Assembly (NCBI RefSeq): GCF_026410285.1
Contig: NZ_JAPMLP010000003.1
Location: forward strand, 434,001 to 498,000
Reading direction: 5' to 3'
DNA: 64,000 nt
Origin: Sulfitobacter sp. F26169L
GTDB taxonomy: Bacteria > Pseudomonadota > Alphaproteobacteria > Rhodobacterales > Rhodobacteraceae
Part shown: positions 8,105 to 17,234 of the stretch, piece after piece
Numbering within the stretch: position 1 is the stretch's first letter
How the letters are laid out: each line of letters starts with the position of its first letter
Notes under the pieces: generated by a model
Seen by the model: the letters and a program-made list of their open reading frames with translations, nothing else
What the model was told of the DNA's origin: nothing
Databases searched by the model: none
Program-made: the position numbers and the translations under genes

Positions 8105-8844
8105 CCTGCCCTAGTGCATCAATCCGGCCCGCCACGCCAGTACGGATATGCTATCGGATTTTTCCCATGCCGCAGGTAGCGGCGAATAATGTCACCGTCA
8201 GGCTGACACACCTCCCCCGCTTTCTGCTTTTTAAACCGCGCACGCGGTTCCCGATAAGACGGCTAACGGCGACACCATGTAACGCGTGGGTGCATGGAGT
8301 GAACTATGCGGAGGTTGCTGTTGAGAAGCAGAAACTCTAGCAAACCGTGATCTTCGGTAATGGCCGTGTGGTCCTACCCTCGCGCATAGCTTGATGATAC
8401 GGAAAGGTTAGGGTTGTTCAAGCCGACAGCGCCGCAGAACACGCCGCCAGATAGTCCCAAACGCTGATATCGGATATTCTTACCGCTTGGAAAGTCAGGG
8501 GAACATGGGCGAGCGGACACGTGGAATTGGACAATCCCTTCTGCCAGCCTGCACAACGCCGAACGGCTCCCCTTGCAGTAATTCGTGGTCAAGCAAACTG
8601 TGCAAGAACAGCGTTGAACCAACATCATAAAGGCCGCGCCACTCCATCCCGCAGGCAAGAACATCGCCAGCCCCTAGGCTGCCACACCGGAGCCAGCAGA
8701 AATAGTGCCGGTCAGTCACAGGGCGTAACGAAACGCGACCATCCTTTCGGGGCGATTTGGGATTTCAGATGTCGGATAATCCTGTTTCCGGAAAGGAATG
8801 CCGCGCCTCTCCCCCTACACCCGAAACCCGCCGTCACATTTTCG
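8105..8844. other. 740-bp stretch without a recognisable gene
   Basis: The stretch lies upstream of the EamA gene and downstream of the carnitine dehydrogenase gene. Short open frames exist on both strands (8374-8664 and 8495-8719 minus, 8521-8853 plus), but none resembles a known protein or shows a convincing ribosome site. The minus frame at 8495-8719 has a protein-like composition and could be a remnant of a lost gene. The promoter of the EamA gene should be near the left end. Confidence 0.5.
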
Positions 8845-10314
8845 CTACTTTGATCCACCGATGGCGCGGCCCAGCCCTTCGGGCACCGCTAGTGCAGCGT
8901 GCCCTTGGGCAAACCGCACGAGTGCCGCCTCGATATGGGGGGCTGGCGGCGTCGGCTTACGTGTCTCAAGGCTTACGTGGAGCAGGAAGTGCTCTCCGGT
9001 GGCAAGCAGACGATCACCTTCGTGCATTTCGTGCCAGAGGTGCATCTTTTTGCCCTCTCCCATCACCACACGGGTCCGTATGGTGATCAACGCACCTGCG
9101 TGCACTTCGTCAAGATGGCGTATATGCGTCTCGGCGGTGAAATAGCTGCCGCCGGACGAGATATATTGGGCGTCACACCCGATAATCGCCATAAACCGGT
9201 CGGTCGCATCGGCGAACGCTTGAAGATAGCGCGATTCCGTCATGTGACCGTTGTAATCGGTCCAGTCCAGCGGCACCGTACGGTGTGCAGTTTCAACCAG
9301 TTCATCCGCCGCCAGATCGGCGGCAACAGCCCCATGCACCGTACCCGCACGCATTTCGGCCTCTTGCAGGTTCAGCAGCGCACCCGCGCCCCAATCCTGC
9401 GCCTTCAGGCCCCGCATCATGGTGACAAGGTTGTTGTCGCGGATACGCTCAAGCTCGCGGATGGAGTACAGCCCCGATTGTGCGTCAGACTGGCCTGCAA
9501 TCAGATCCACCAGCTCATCAGTAAATTCCGGTACATCCATCAGCTTGGTCCACGGCCATTTCAGCGCAGGGCCGAATTGCGCCATGAAGTGCTTCATGCC
9601 TGCTTCGCCTCCCGCCACGCGGTAGGTTTCGAACAGCCCCATCTGCGCCCAGCGTATGCCAAAACCGTAGCGGATCGCGTTGTCGATTTCTTCTGTGGTG
9701 GCAATGCCGTCCTTGACCAGCCACAGCGCCTCACGCCAGACCGCCTCTAAAAAGCGGTCAGCCACGTGCGCATCAATTTCTTTTTTCAGATGCAGCGGGT
9801 GCATTCCGATCGAGACCAGAATTTTCTTGGCGTTCTCGACCAGCGCCTGATCCGCATTAACCGCGACCAGCTCCACCAGAGGCAGCAGGTAGACAGGGTT
9901 AAACGGATGCGCGACCATAATCTGTTCGGGTCGCATCGCGCCCTGTTGTAGCTCTGACGGCTTGAACCCGGAGGTGGACGAACCGATCACCGCATCTTTC
10001 AGGCACGCGCTTTGCACTTCGGCAAAGGTGGCGTATTTGATGTCCAGCCGCTCGGGCACGCTTTCCTGTATCCACTGGGCGCCCTGCACAGCCTCGCCGA
10101 TGCTGGCGTGATAGGTGATCTTGCCCTCGGGCGGCAGCGCGATGTCTGTCAGTCCGGGCAGCGAGCGGCGCGCGTTGGCCATGACTTCGCCGATCTTGCG
10201 TTCGGCTTGTGGGTCGGGGTCGAACACCTGAACGTTCCAGCCGTTCAGAACAAACCGCGCGGCCCAGCCGCCGCCGATCACGCCACCGCCGATTATTGCT
10301 GCTGTCTTGCTCAT
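8845..10314 (-). CDS. lcdH: L-carnitine dehydrogenase fused to a betainyl-CoA thioesterase domain
   Basis: The protein has 489 residues in two parts. Residues 1-320 are a 3-hydroxyacyl-CoA dehydrogenase-type enzyme: the NAD-binding GGGVIGGGWAARF at 8-20, SSTSGFKPSEL, HPFNPVYLLPLVELV with the catalytic His, and DRFLEAVWREAL. It oxidises L-carnitine to 3-dehydrocarnitine with NAD+. Residues from about 345 are a hotdog thioesterase (LDWTDYNGHMTESRYLQAF), which in this fusion family releases glycine betaine from betainyl-CoA. The single-domain L-carnitine dehydrogenases are about 320 residues, so the extra 170 are clearly the fusion. It is the last gene of a three-gene operon, starting four bases inside the end of the lipocalin gene (ATGA). 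The BKACE enzyme in the same operon makes the betainyl-CoA. Confidence 0.93.
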   Translation of the reverse strand: MSKTAAIIGGGVIGGGWAARFVLNGWNVQVFDPDPQAERKIGEVMANARRSLPGLTDIALPPEGKITYHASIGEAVQGAQWIQESVPERLDIKYATFAEVQSACLKDAVIGSSTSGFKPSELQQGAMRPEQIMVAHPFNPVYLLPLVELVAVNADQALVENAKKILVSIGMHPLHLKKEIDAHVADRFLEAVWREALWLVKDGIATTEEIDNAIRYGFGIRWAQMGLFETYRVAGGEAGMKHFMAQFGPALKWPWTKLMDVPEFTDELVDLIAGQSDAQSGLYSIRELERIRDNNLVTMMRGLKAQDWGAGALLNLQEAEMRAGTVHGAVAADLAADELVETAHRTVPLDWTDYNGHMTESRYLQAFADATDRFMAIIGCDAQYISSGGSYFTAETHIRHLDEVHAGALITIRTRVVMGEGKKMHLWHEMHEGDRLLATGEHFLLHVSLETRKPTPPAPHIEAALVRFAQGHAALAVPEGLGRAIGGSK

Positions 10315-10841
10315 TTCACTACCTTCAGTTTGCTAATGTCATAGCCGTTGAAATCCAGTATTTCGGTGGCTGCCTTGATCCGGTCAACACCCCCTTTGGT
10401 GCTGCGATCGACGATCCAGCCGAAATTGCCCTGTTTGTTGCCCAGTACCGCGGTGCGAAAACCTTCATCAACCCACAGCACCCAGAAGTCACGATCCTGC
10501 CCGTCAGGCATACGCGCGCGAAACTGCCCTTTGCCCAGACGGGTCACGGGCAAATCTTCGGAAAAGTCACCACAAACGCCTGCCGGGTCACACACAAATG
10601 CGCCCAACCGCATCACCTGCCCCTTGTGCGTGTCGATCATGCGAAACGCCATGCGCCCCAGAGCGGGGTCAAAGCCTGCACGGATATACCACACGCCCGC
10701 GAACTTCTGCGCGTTATAGCGCGAGGTTACGCCGATCAGCGCGTCAGGATTTCGATAACTTGGGCCGTAGGCGGCCGTTGGCGGTGTGGCGGCACATGCG
10801 CCCAGCGCCATAACGGCCGCCGCCACCAAACCGCGTATCAA
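10311..10841 (-). CDS. Lipocalin-type lipoprotein in the carnitine operon
   Basis: The protein has 176 residues. The N-terminus is a lipoprotein signal with lipobox ALGAC, so Cys15 would be lipidated. The rest has lipocalin marks: YNAQKFAGVWYIRAGF (the GxW motif) near the start of the mature protein, and WVLWVDEGFRTAVLGN followed by GWIVDRS, similar to the second and third conserved regions of Blc. It probably sits in the outer membrane and binds a small amphipathic ligand; a link to carnitine or acylcarnitines is suggested only by the operon. The best start is a TTG that overlaps the BKACE stop (TTGA); later starts would destroy the signal. The downstream gene overlaps by four bases. Confidence 0.85.
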   Translation of the reverse strand: MIRGLVAAAVMALGACAATPPTAAYGPSYRNPDALIGVTSRYNAQKFAGVWYIRAGFDPALGRMAFRMIDTHKGQVMRLGAFVCDPAGVCGDFSEDLPVTRLGKGQFRARMPDGQDRDFWVLWVDEGFRTAVLGNKQGNFGWIVDRSTKGGVDRIKAATEILDFNGYDISKLKVVK

Positions 10842-11749
10842 CGCGGCATCCGCTTTTGCAGACCCAGCTTTTCACGCACAGCATCAGGGCCGATGATCGT
10901 TGAGCCCATGCTTTCGATGATACCCCGCGCGCGCGTCACCAGCTCGTGGTTTTCGGCCAGCACACCTTTGTCGAGCCAAAGATTGTCTTCCAGACCGACA
11001 CGCACATTGCCCCCCGCCAATACGGACGCCGCGACATATGCCATCTGGTTGCGCCCCAGACCAAAACCCGAGAACGTCCAGTCAGCTGGCACATTGTTGA
11101 CCATCGCCATAAAGGTGTTCAGATCATCTGGCGCGCCCCATTTAACGCCCATGCAAAGCTGCACCAGCGCAGGCGCGTCCAATACGCCTTGGTTGACCAG
11201 TTCCTTGGCATACCAAAGGTGGCCGGTATCAAACGCTTCGATCTCGGGCTTTACGCCCAGATCGGTCATCATCTGCCCCATCGCGACCAGCATACCGGGG
11301 GTGTTGGTCATCACGTAATCGGCCTCGGCAAAGTTCATGGTGCCGCAATCAAGTGTGCAGATTTCAGGCAGGCACTCGGTGATGTGGGCCATACGTTCGG
11401 TCGCGCCGACCATATCTGTGCCCGCGGAGTTGAGGTCCATCGGATTTTCGACACCGCCGAACACAATGTCGCCGCCCATGCCAGCCGTCAGGTTCAGCAC
11501 CACATCGGTATCGCTGCCGCGGATGCGTTCAGTCACTTCGCGGTAAAGCGCGAGATCACGGCTGGGCGCACCTGTTTCGGGGTCGCGCACATGGCAATGC
11601 ACCACTGCCGCGCCAGCTTTGGCCGCCTTGATCGCACTATCTGCAATCTGTTCGGGCGAACGTGGCACATGATGGCTACGGTCCTGCGTGGCGCCCGATC
11701 CGGTGACGGCACAGGTGATGAAAACCTCGCGGTTCATGGCAAGTGGCAT
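10838..11749 (-). CDS. BKACE-family enzyme, likely 3-dehydrocarnitine cleavage enzyme
   Basis: The protein has 303 residues of the beta-keto acid cleavage (BKACE, formerly DUF849/3-keto-5-aminohexanoate cleavage) family. Visible marks are the zinc ligands in VVHCHVRDPETG, the strand VVLNLTAGMGG, CMGVKWGAPDDLNTF, FSGFGLGRNQ and VRVGLEDNLWLDKG. With acetyl-CoA it would cleave 3-dehydrocarnitine into acetoacetate and betainyl-CoA, fitting the neighbouring dehydrogenase/thioesterase fusion. The ATG at 11749 has AGGAG seven bases upstream; an internal ATG four codons later is less likely. It is the first gene of the three-gene carnitine operon. Confidence 0.92.
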   Translation of the reverse strand: MPLAMNREVFITCAVTGSGATQDRSHHVPRSPEQIADSAIKAAKAGAAVVHCHVRDPETGAPSRDLALYREVTERIRGSDTDVVLNLTAGMGGDIVFGGVENPMDLNSAGTDMVGATERMAHITECLPEICTLDCGTMNFAEADYVMTNTPGMLVAMGQMMTDLGVKPEIEAFDTGHLWYAKELVNQGVLDAPALVQLCMGVKWGAPDDLNTFMAMVNNVPADWTFSGFGLGRNQMAYVAASVLAGGNVRVGLEDNLWLDKGVLAENHELVTRARGIIESMGSTIIGPDAVREKLGLQKRMPR

Positions 11750-11838
11750 GGTGATCTCCTCAAATTTCTACGCACTATTGCGCAAGAGCCTGGTGAGTTT
11801 CCATCCCCAGGCGACTCTTTATTTACATGGTTTCGCGT

Positions 11839-12882
11839 CTAGAACGGCATCGGATGCGCGCGGTGGGCTGTGTCGATATCGGCCATTACTTCATCGTCAA
11901 GCACCAGATCGGTGCCTTCGAGAATGCGCTCCAGCTGTGTCATCTCGGTGGCGCCGAAAATTACCGAAGCCATGAACGGGCGCTCACGGACCCACGCCAA
12001 TGCCATGTGCACCGGATCAAGCCCGTGTCTGGAGGCGATATCCAGATAGGCATCGACTGCCGCAAACACATACGGTGTCTTGCGCCCGCCCAGATCGCCG
12101 CCATAAGACAGCCGTGATCCATCGGGCACAGCCCCGCCTTGATACTTGCCCGTCAACAGCCCTGTAGCCAGCGGGGAAAATGCCATCATGCCGATATCTT
12201 CGTTGTGGCACACCTCTGCCACATCGGTATCGGCCATGCGGCACAACAGGGAGTATTCGTTTTGTACCGTGGCAACACGCGGGCCATGCCCCCGCTCCGC
12301 CGCGTTTGCCCATTGGGTCAACCCCCACGCGCTTTCGTTGCTCATTCCGAAAGCACGAATGCGGCCCCGATCCACTTCTCTCTGCAGCGCGCCAAGGCAA
12401 TCTTCGATATTCTGGATGGTCTCGGCGCGGTTTTGCGACGTTGGATCATACGACCAATGCTTGCGGAACATATAGCTGCCGCGATTGGGCCAGTGGAACT
12501 GGTAGAGGTCGATGTAATCGGTTTTGAGCCGCTCAAGCGATCCATCCAGTGCGGCGCTGATTGTTTCAGGTGTAATGTGGGCACCGTCACGCACGTGCAT
12601 GACCCCTTCGCCCGCGTGTTTGCTGGCCAATACAACGCGGGCACGACCACCTGACCGGGCAAACCAGTCCCCGATGATTCCTTCGGTGCGCCCTTGGGTT
12701 TCGGCGCTGATCGGGTTTACCGGATAAAGCTCTGCCGTATCGACAAAATTTATCCCGGCGGCAAGCGCGCGATCAATCTGCGCATGTGCATCAGCGGATG
12801 CAGTTTGTGTGCCCCATGTCATTGACCCCAAACAATATTTGGAAACTTCAATATCCGTACGGCCAAGTTTTCTCATCTGCAT
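11839..12882 (-). CDS. Aldo/keto reductase, Tas-like
   Basis: The protein has 347 residues with a TIM-barrel aldo/keto reductase pattern. The catalytic tetrad is visible: Asp and Tyr in FVDTAELYPV, Lys in VVLASKHAGE and His in YQFHWPN. The N-terminus MRKLGRTDIEVSKYCLGSMTWGTQ and the ending LERILEGTDLVL match the Tas subgroup. It should reduce a carbonyl with NADPH in the cytoplasm; the substrate is unknown. I chose the ATG at 12882 (AAAGGG site upstream); the longer frame to 13023 would add a non-homologous tail and run over the promoter region. It is 90 bases upstream of the carnitine operon on the same strand and diverges from an MFS gene. Confidence 0.9.
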   Translation of the reverse strand: MQMRKLGRTDIEVSKYCLGSMTWGTQTASADAHAQIDRALAAGINFVDTAELYPVNPISAETQGRTEGIIGDWFARSGGRARVVLASKHAGEGVMHVRDGAHITPETISAALDGSLERLKTDYIDLYQFHWPNRGSYMFRKHWSYDPTSQNRAETIQNIEDCLGALQREVDRGRIRAFGMSNESAWGLTQWANAAERGHGPRVATVQNEYSLLCRMADTDVAEVCHNEDIGMMAFSPLATGLLTGKYQGGAVPDGSRLSYGGDLGGRKTPYVFAAVDAYLDIASRHGLDPVHMALAWVRERPFMASVIFGATEMTQLERILEGTDLVLDDEVMADIDTAHRAHPMPF

Positions 12883-12972
12883 CGCGCTGCCCTTTCTGTT
12901 CGTCGCGCAGACACTAGCTGGCGCATCTGTGGTCGCAACCGGTTTATGTGCTTGTCGGAAAATTAGACGGAA

Positions 12973-13000
12973 ACAGACAATGTTTGTCGGATTTGTCTGT
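12973..13000. promoter_or_regulatory. Inverted repeat in a divergent promoter region
   Basis: The arms ACAGACAA (12973-12980) and TTGTCTGT (12993-13000) are perfect 8-base complements around a 12-base spacer that itself contains TTGTCGG. Another TTGTCGG lies at about 12954. The repeat sits between the divergent starts of the aldo/keto reductase and MFS genes, about 35 bases before the MFS start. It could bind a dimeric repressor or activator; no regulator gene is next to it, so the binding protein is unknown. Confidence 0.5.
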
Positions 13001-13032
13001 CCTTTTATATTCAACAGGATCATTCAAGTGAC

Positions 13033-14268
13033 ATGAGAATGATGATTTCATTTGCGGCGCTGTTTTTTTCTGTCGTCCTGTTGCAGTTATCGTCCGGCGG
13101 GGTTGGTCCGCTGGACGTACTTTCGGGCACCGCGCTCGGCTTTTCGCGTCAAGAGATCGGCATGCTCGGCTCGGCCCATTTTGTCGGGTTCTTTATCGGT
13201 TGCTGGTTTGCGCCGCGCCTTCTGGGCAGTGTCGGCCACAGCCGCGCCTTTGCCGCCTTTACCGCCGCAGGCAGCATCGGTCTGATCGCACACATGATGA
13301 TCATCAACCCCTATGCATGGGCATTGATGCGGGTCGCGTCAGGTCTGTGCGTGGCGGGGTGTTATACCGTTGTCGAAGCATGGTTGCAGTCGAAAGTAAC
13401 CAACGAAACCCGCGGTCGCGCCATGGGCACCTACCGGATGGTGGACATGACAGGCAGCCTTGCGGCCCAGGGAATCATCGGCATTCTGGCCCCTGCCGAT
13501 TACATTTCATACAATATTCTCGCGATTTTGTGCTGTGCGGCTTTGCTCCCGATCACACTCACCACCGTGTCCCAACCCGAAACCCCGCAATCGCCGCGAT
13601 TGCGCCCCGCGCTTGCCTACGCCCGCTCGCCCTTGGCTGTTGCGGGCGTGCTTGTCGCCGCGCTGTCCAGCGCGTCTTTCAGAATGGTTGGCCCGATTTA
13701 CGGGCAGGAAGTGGGCCTGAGCGCGGGGCAAATCGCGTGGTTCCTGTCGGCCTTTGTGATCGGTGGCGCCATAGCGCAGCTGCCCATCGGATTGCTGGCC
13801 GACAAATTCGATCGCCGCAAAGTGTTGGTCTGGTTGTCCATCGCGTCCATCGGCAGTTGCGGCGTCACTATCGCAACGGCAGGCTGGGGTGTCAGCGGAG
13901 TGCTTTTATCTGCGGGATTGTTCGGTCTTACGACTTTCCCGATATATTCTGTCGCCGCCGCCCACGCCCATGATTTCGCTGCCTCAGACGAGCGGGTAGA
14001 GCTTTCTGCCGCTTTGATGTTCTGGTTTGCTCTGGGCGCAATCGCCGCGCCCTATGGCTCTTCCATCCTGATCGACAATTACGGCCCCAAGGCGTTGTTT
14101 ATTCTGCTTGCCGGTGGCCATGGCGCATTGGTGCTGTTCAGCATTGCACGGATGAGAGCACGCCCGACACGCAAGGTACGCACCGCCTATATCAACGCGC
14201 CGCGCACGTCGTTCATCGTGGGGCGTTTGTTTGGCCGTGATCGCGAGAAATACAACAAGATGCCCTAG
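13033..14268 (+). CDS. MFS transporter, YcaD-like
   Basis: The protein has 411 residues and twelve predicted membrane helices. Motif A-like loops are present: the second half contains GLLADKFDRRKVLVWLSI, the best match, and the first half has WFAPRLLGSVGHSRAF at the same position. The segment NETRGRAMGTYRMVDMTGSLA and the general pattern resemble YcaD/YfcJ-type permeases of unknown substrate. The gene diverges from the aldo/keto reductase gene; the 150 bases between them hold a perfect inverted repeat. The start is ATGAGAATG at 13033, with no strong ribosome site, and an internal ATG at 13039 is an alternative. A broken gene follows 54 bases downstream. Confidence 0.87.
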   Translation: MRMMISFAALFFSVVLLQLSSGGVGPLDVLSGTALGFSRQEIGMLGSAHFVGFFIGCWFAPRLLGSVGHSRAFAAFTAAGSIGLIAHMMIINPYAWALMRVASGLCVAGCYTVVEAWLQSKVTNETRGRAMGTYRMVDMTGSLAAQGIIGILAPADYISYNILAILCCAALLPITLTTVSQPETPQSPRLRPALAYARSPLAVAGVLVAALSSASFRMVGPIYGQEVGLSAGQIAWFLSAFVIGGAIAQLPIGLLADKFDRRKVLVWLSIASIGSCGVTIATAGWGVSGVLLSAGLFGLTTFPIYSVAAAHAHDFAASDERVELSAALMFWFALGAIAAPYGSSILIDNYGPKALFILLAGGHGALVLFSIARMRARPTRKVRTAYINAPRTSFIVGRLFGRDREKYNKMP

Positions 14269-14322
14269 TGCTGCCTGTTTTTCGCGTCAAACCCCGCAGA
14301 CCACACAGGGCGAGGTCGAGGG

Positions 14323-15342
14323 ATGCGCATTTTACAACTTGTTGCCGCAGGATTGCTTTCCTTCCTGCTGATCGTTCTGATCTCTTCATTTTTGCCGCAA
14401 AAATCTTCGGCGGTACAGGTGGGCGCAGTAATTGCGCCCGTCACCGACCCCGCCAAGGTGGAAAGCGTATGGCGCGACTGGATGCAGCGCCCTGAGCTCA
14501 GCGAAAGCGCCATGGCCATCGGCGAGTAAGGCGTCATCACCCACAGCGCGGCAAGGGGCCGCGATGCCCTATCCTGTTGCCAGCCTGTCAAAAGCGGTGA
14601 CCGCCATGTGCCTAAACGGCCTGCTAGCCCAATCTACGCACGGCTGGTCCACCCCGCTATCCGATCTGGGCGAGGTTTGGGAGAATATCGGCATGGCACC
14701 CCATCCTGAACTGGCAAAGCTGCCCTTATCCGTCCTTGCAACGCACACAAGCGGACTGCCGAAAAATATTGATGCCGATGAAACCGCCGGAGAGCGGCGC
14801 AACCTGTATACCCAGATCAATTTCGCCCGCGAAGCACTGCGTGATCCCCGACACCAAAGTGATAAGCGCACACATTCTTATTCAAACGTAAACTTCCCGC
14901 TGCTGGGTCAGATTATCGAATGCATGACAGGCGAGGCTTGCAGCGATGTCTGTTACCGCACAACAATGGCACCAGCAGGGGCAGCAGATGCCAGCATGTG
15001 GGCGACGGCGGGCTTCGGCGGGTGGATCGTGTCCGCACAGGACTACGCCCGCTTTGTGATGCATTGGCATCACCCGTCGCGCCCCTGGATGCAAGCGCCG
15101 CACAAGTTTTCCTACGATCGCGACAGCGGCGCAGGTTTGGGCGTATATCACCAATTCAGTGCAGGAGAACACACGCTTATCCGTTCCGGCCTATGGCGCA
15201 GCGCCCCCCCCCCTCGCGCCGCATCGGCGCGCAGTTTGTGAGCGCCACCAGCGGCACGGTTTTTGTGGCAAACTGGCAAGGCAGCCTGCCGCCCGAAGCC
15301 GACGCCGATCTGCGCAACGCGATCATCGCTGTACTGCACTAG
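14323..15342 (+). pseudogene. Broken serine hydrolase (beta-lactamase/class C-like)
   Basis: The fragments together form one class C beta-lactamase-like protein. Piece 1 (from ATG 14323) has a signal-anchor and ends at a TAA (14527-14529) where homologs read on (GE-stop-GVITHSA). The next piece is in another frame and holds the active-site PVASLSKA (SxxK) and SYSNVN (YxN), then GGWIVSAQDYARFV. It breaks in a run of eight C (about 15206-15213), and the ending [16 protein letters not shown] is back in the first frame, stopping at 15342. An in-frame stop plus two frameshifts make it a pseudogene; only the poly-C break could be a sequencing error. Confidence 0.85.
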
Positions 15343-15400
15343 ATTGATCCTTGTCGCGCCAGCGGTTAAGGGGGGGATGATCTGCGAAGGAACCTCCCAC

Positions 15401-17143
15401 ATGACCCGTCATCTCATCACGTCTGCCATTCCGTATATCAACGGCATCAAACACCTCGGTAATCTGGTGGGAAGCCAGTTGCCCGCCGATCTTTATGCCC
15501 GTTACCAGCGCCAGCGCGGCAACGAAGTGCTGTTTCTGTGCGCCACGGACGAACACGGCACCCCTGCTGAACTGGCCGCCGCAAAGGCTGGCAAGCCTGT
15601 CGAGGAATATTGTGCGGAAATGTACGCGGTGCAGGCGGACATCGCCCAGCGGTTCGGCCTGTCATTTGACCATTTCGGACGGTCGTCATCGGAGCAGAAC
15701 AAGCGCCTGACCCAGCATTTTGCAGGTGCGCTGGCAGACGAAGGGCTGATCGAGGAAGTCGAGCAAAGCCAGATTTATTCCAAAACCGATGGCCGCTTTC
15801 TGCCTGACCGCTATGTCGAGGGCACCTGCCCCAACTGCGGGTTCGAAGATGCGCGCGGCGACCAATGCGACAACTGCACCAAGCAACTTGATCCCGAAGA
15901 CCTGATCAATCCACGCTCGACCGTGTCGGGTGCAACCGATCTGGAGATGCGCGCGACCAAACACCTGATGCTGCGTCAGAGCGCGATGAAAGACCGTCTG
16001 GACGACTGGATCAACTCTAAAATTGATTGGCCGGTTCTGACCACCTCAATCGCCAAAAAGTGGCTGCATGACGGTGACGGATTGCAAGACCGCGGCATCA
16101 CCCGCGATCTGAGCTGGGGCGTGCCTGTCAAACGTGGCGACAAGCCTTGGCCGGGGATGGAGGGCAAGGTGTTTTACGTCTGGTTCGATGCCCCGATTGA
16201 ATATATTGCCTGTGCGCAGGAATGGGTTGATGCCGGCAAGGCTCCCGCGCCCGCAGGGGGCGCAAACGAAGACAGTGTCTGGCAGCGTTGGTGGCGCACT
16301 GACAAGGGCGCCGATGACGTACGCTATACCCAGTTTATGGGCAAGGACAACGTTCCGTTCCACACGCTTTCCTTCCCCGCCACAATCATGGGTTCAAACG
16401 AGCCTTGGAAGCTGGTCGATTACATCAAATCGTTTAACTACCTGAATTATGATGGTGGCCAGTTCTCTACGTCACGCGGGCGCGGCGTGTTTATGGATCA
16501 GGCGCTTGAAATTCTGCCCGCCGACTACTGGCGCTGGTGGCTGCTTTCGCACGCGCCCGAAACATCGGATTCCGAATTCACATGGGACGCATTTCAGGTC
16601 GACGTAAACAAAGACCTTGCCGACGTGCTGGGTAATTTTGTCAGCCGGATCACAAAGTTCTGTCGGTCCAAATTTGGCGAAGCGGTGCCGGAAGCAGGCG
16701 AATACGGCGAAGCGGAACAAGCGCTGATTGCCGATTTGAGCGAGCGTGTGGCGCGATACGGTGAGCAGATGGACAAGATGGAGGTGCGCAAATCAGCCGC
16801 CGAACTGCGCGCGATTTGGGCAGCGGGCAATGAATACCTCCAAGCGCAAGCACCATGGACCACCTTCAAAACTGACCCCGACAAGGCCGCAGCACAAGTG
16901 CGCCTCGCGCTCAACCTGATCCCGCTTTATGCCACGCTTGCCGCGCCGTTCATTCCCGATGCCGCGCAGAAAATGCTGGCAGGCATGAAAATCGCCGATG
17001 CTGGATGGCCCGATGATGTTCCCGCCGCCGTGGCCAAACTGTCTGCCGGTCATGCGTTCGAAGTGCCCGAAGTATTGTTCGCCAAAATAACCGACGAGCA
17101 GCGCGAGGAATGGGCAGAGCGCTTTGCTGGCAAGAGAGACTAG
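15401..17143 (+). CDS. metG: Methionine-tRNA ligase
   Basis: The protein has 580 residues. The class I nucleotide-binding motif is [11 protein letters not shown] (HIGH equivalent), with PYINGIKH just before. A zinc knuckle [17 protein letters not shown] lies near residue 143. The usual KMSKS is replaced by [12 protein letters not shown], a variant known in one MetG group. The anticodon-binding helical domain follows ([16 protein letters not shown]). There is no C-terminal EMAP-like dimerisation domain. It charges tRNA-Met with methionine in the cytoplasm. The frame is open to 15263 but homology and an AAGGAAC-type site support the ATG at 15401. It stands alone behind a pseudogene. Confidence 0.95.
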   Translation: MTRHLITSAIPYINGIKHLGNLVGSQLPADLYARYQRQRGNEVLFLCATDEHGTPAELAAAKAGKPVEEYCAEMYAVQADIAQRFGLSFDHFGRSSSEQNKRLTQHFAGALADEGLIEEVEQSQIYSKTDGRFLPDRYVEGTCPNCGFEDARGDQCDNCTKQLDPEDLINPRSTVSGATDLEMRATKHLMLRQSAMKDRLDDWINSKIDWPVLTTSIAKKWLHDGDGLQDRGITRDLSWGVPVKRGDKPWPGMEGKVFYVWFDAPIEYIACAQEWVDAGKAPAPAGGANEDSVWQRWWRTDKGADDVRYTQFMGKDNVPFHTLSFPATIMGSNEPWKLVDYIKSFNYLNYDGGQFSTSRGRGVFMDQALEILPADYWRWWLLSHAPETSDSEFTWDAFQVDVNKDLADVLGNFVSRITKFCRSKFGEAVPEAGEYGEAEQALIADLSERVARYGEQMDKMEVRKSAAELRAIWAAGNEYLQAQAPWTTFKTDPDKAAAQVRLALNLIPLYATLAAPFIPDAAQKMLAGMKIADAGWPDDVPAAVAKLSAGHAFEVPEVLFAKITDEQREEWAERFAGKRD

Positions 17144-17234
17144 CATCTTCCCGCTCCTGCTGACGGACTCGACCCAGCCGCTGGGCTGCTGCTAACGTAT
17201 TTTAAAATCGTCAGTAAGTCGGGAAGTTTAGGCC

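Noticed and set aside
12883-13023. Longer N-terminus for the aldo/keto reductase
   Set aside because: The 47 extra residues are not homologous and would cover the divergent promoter and the inverted repeat.
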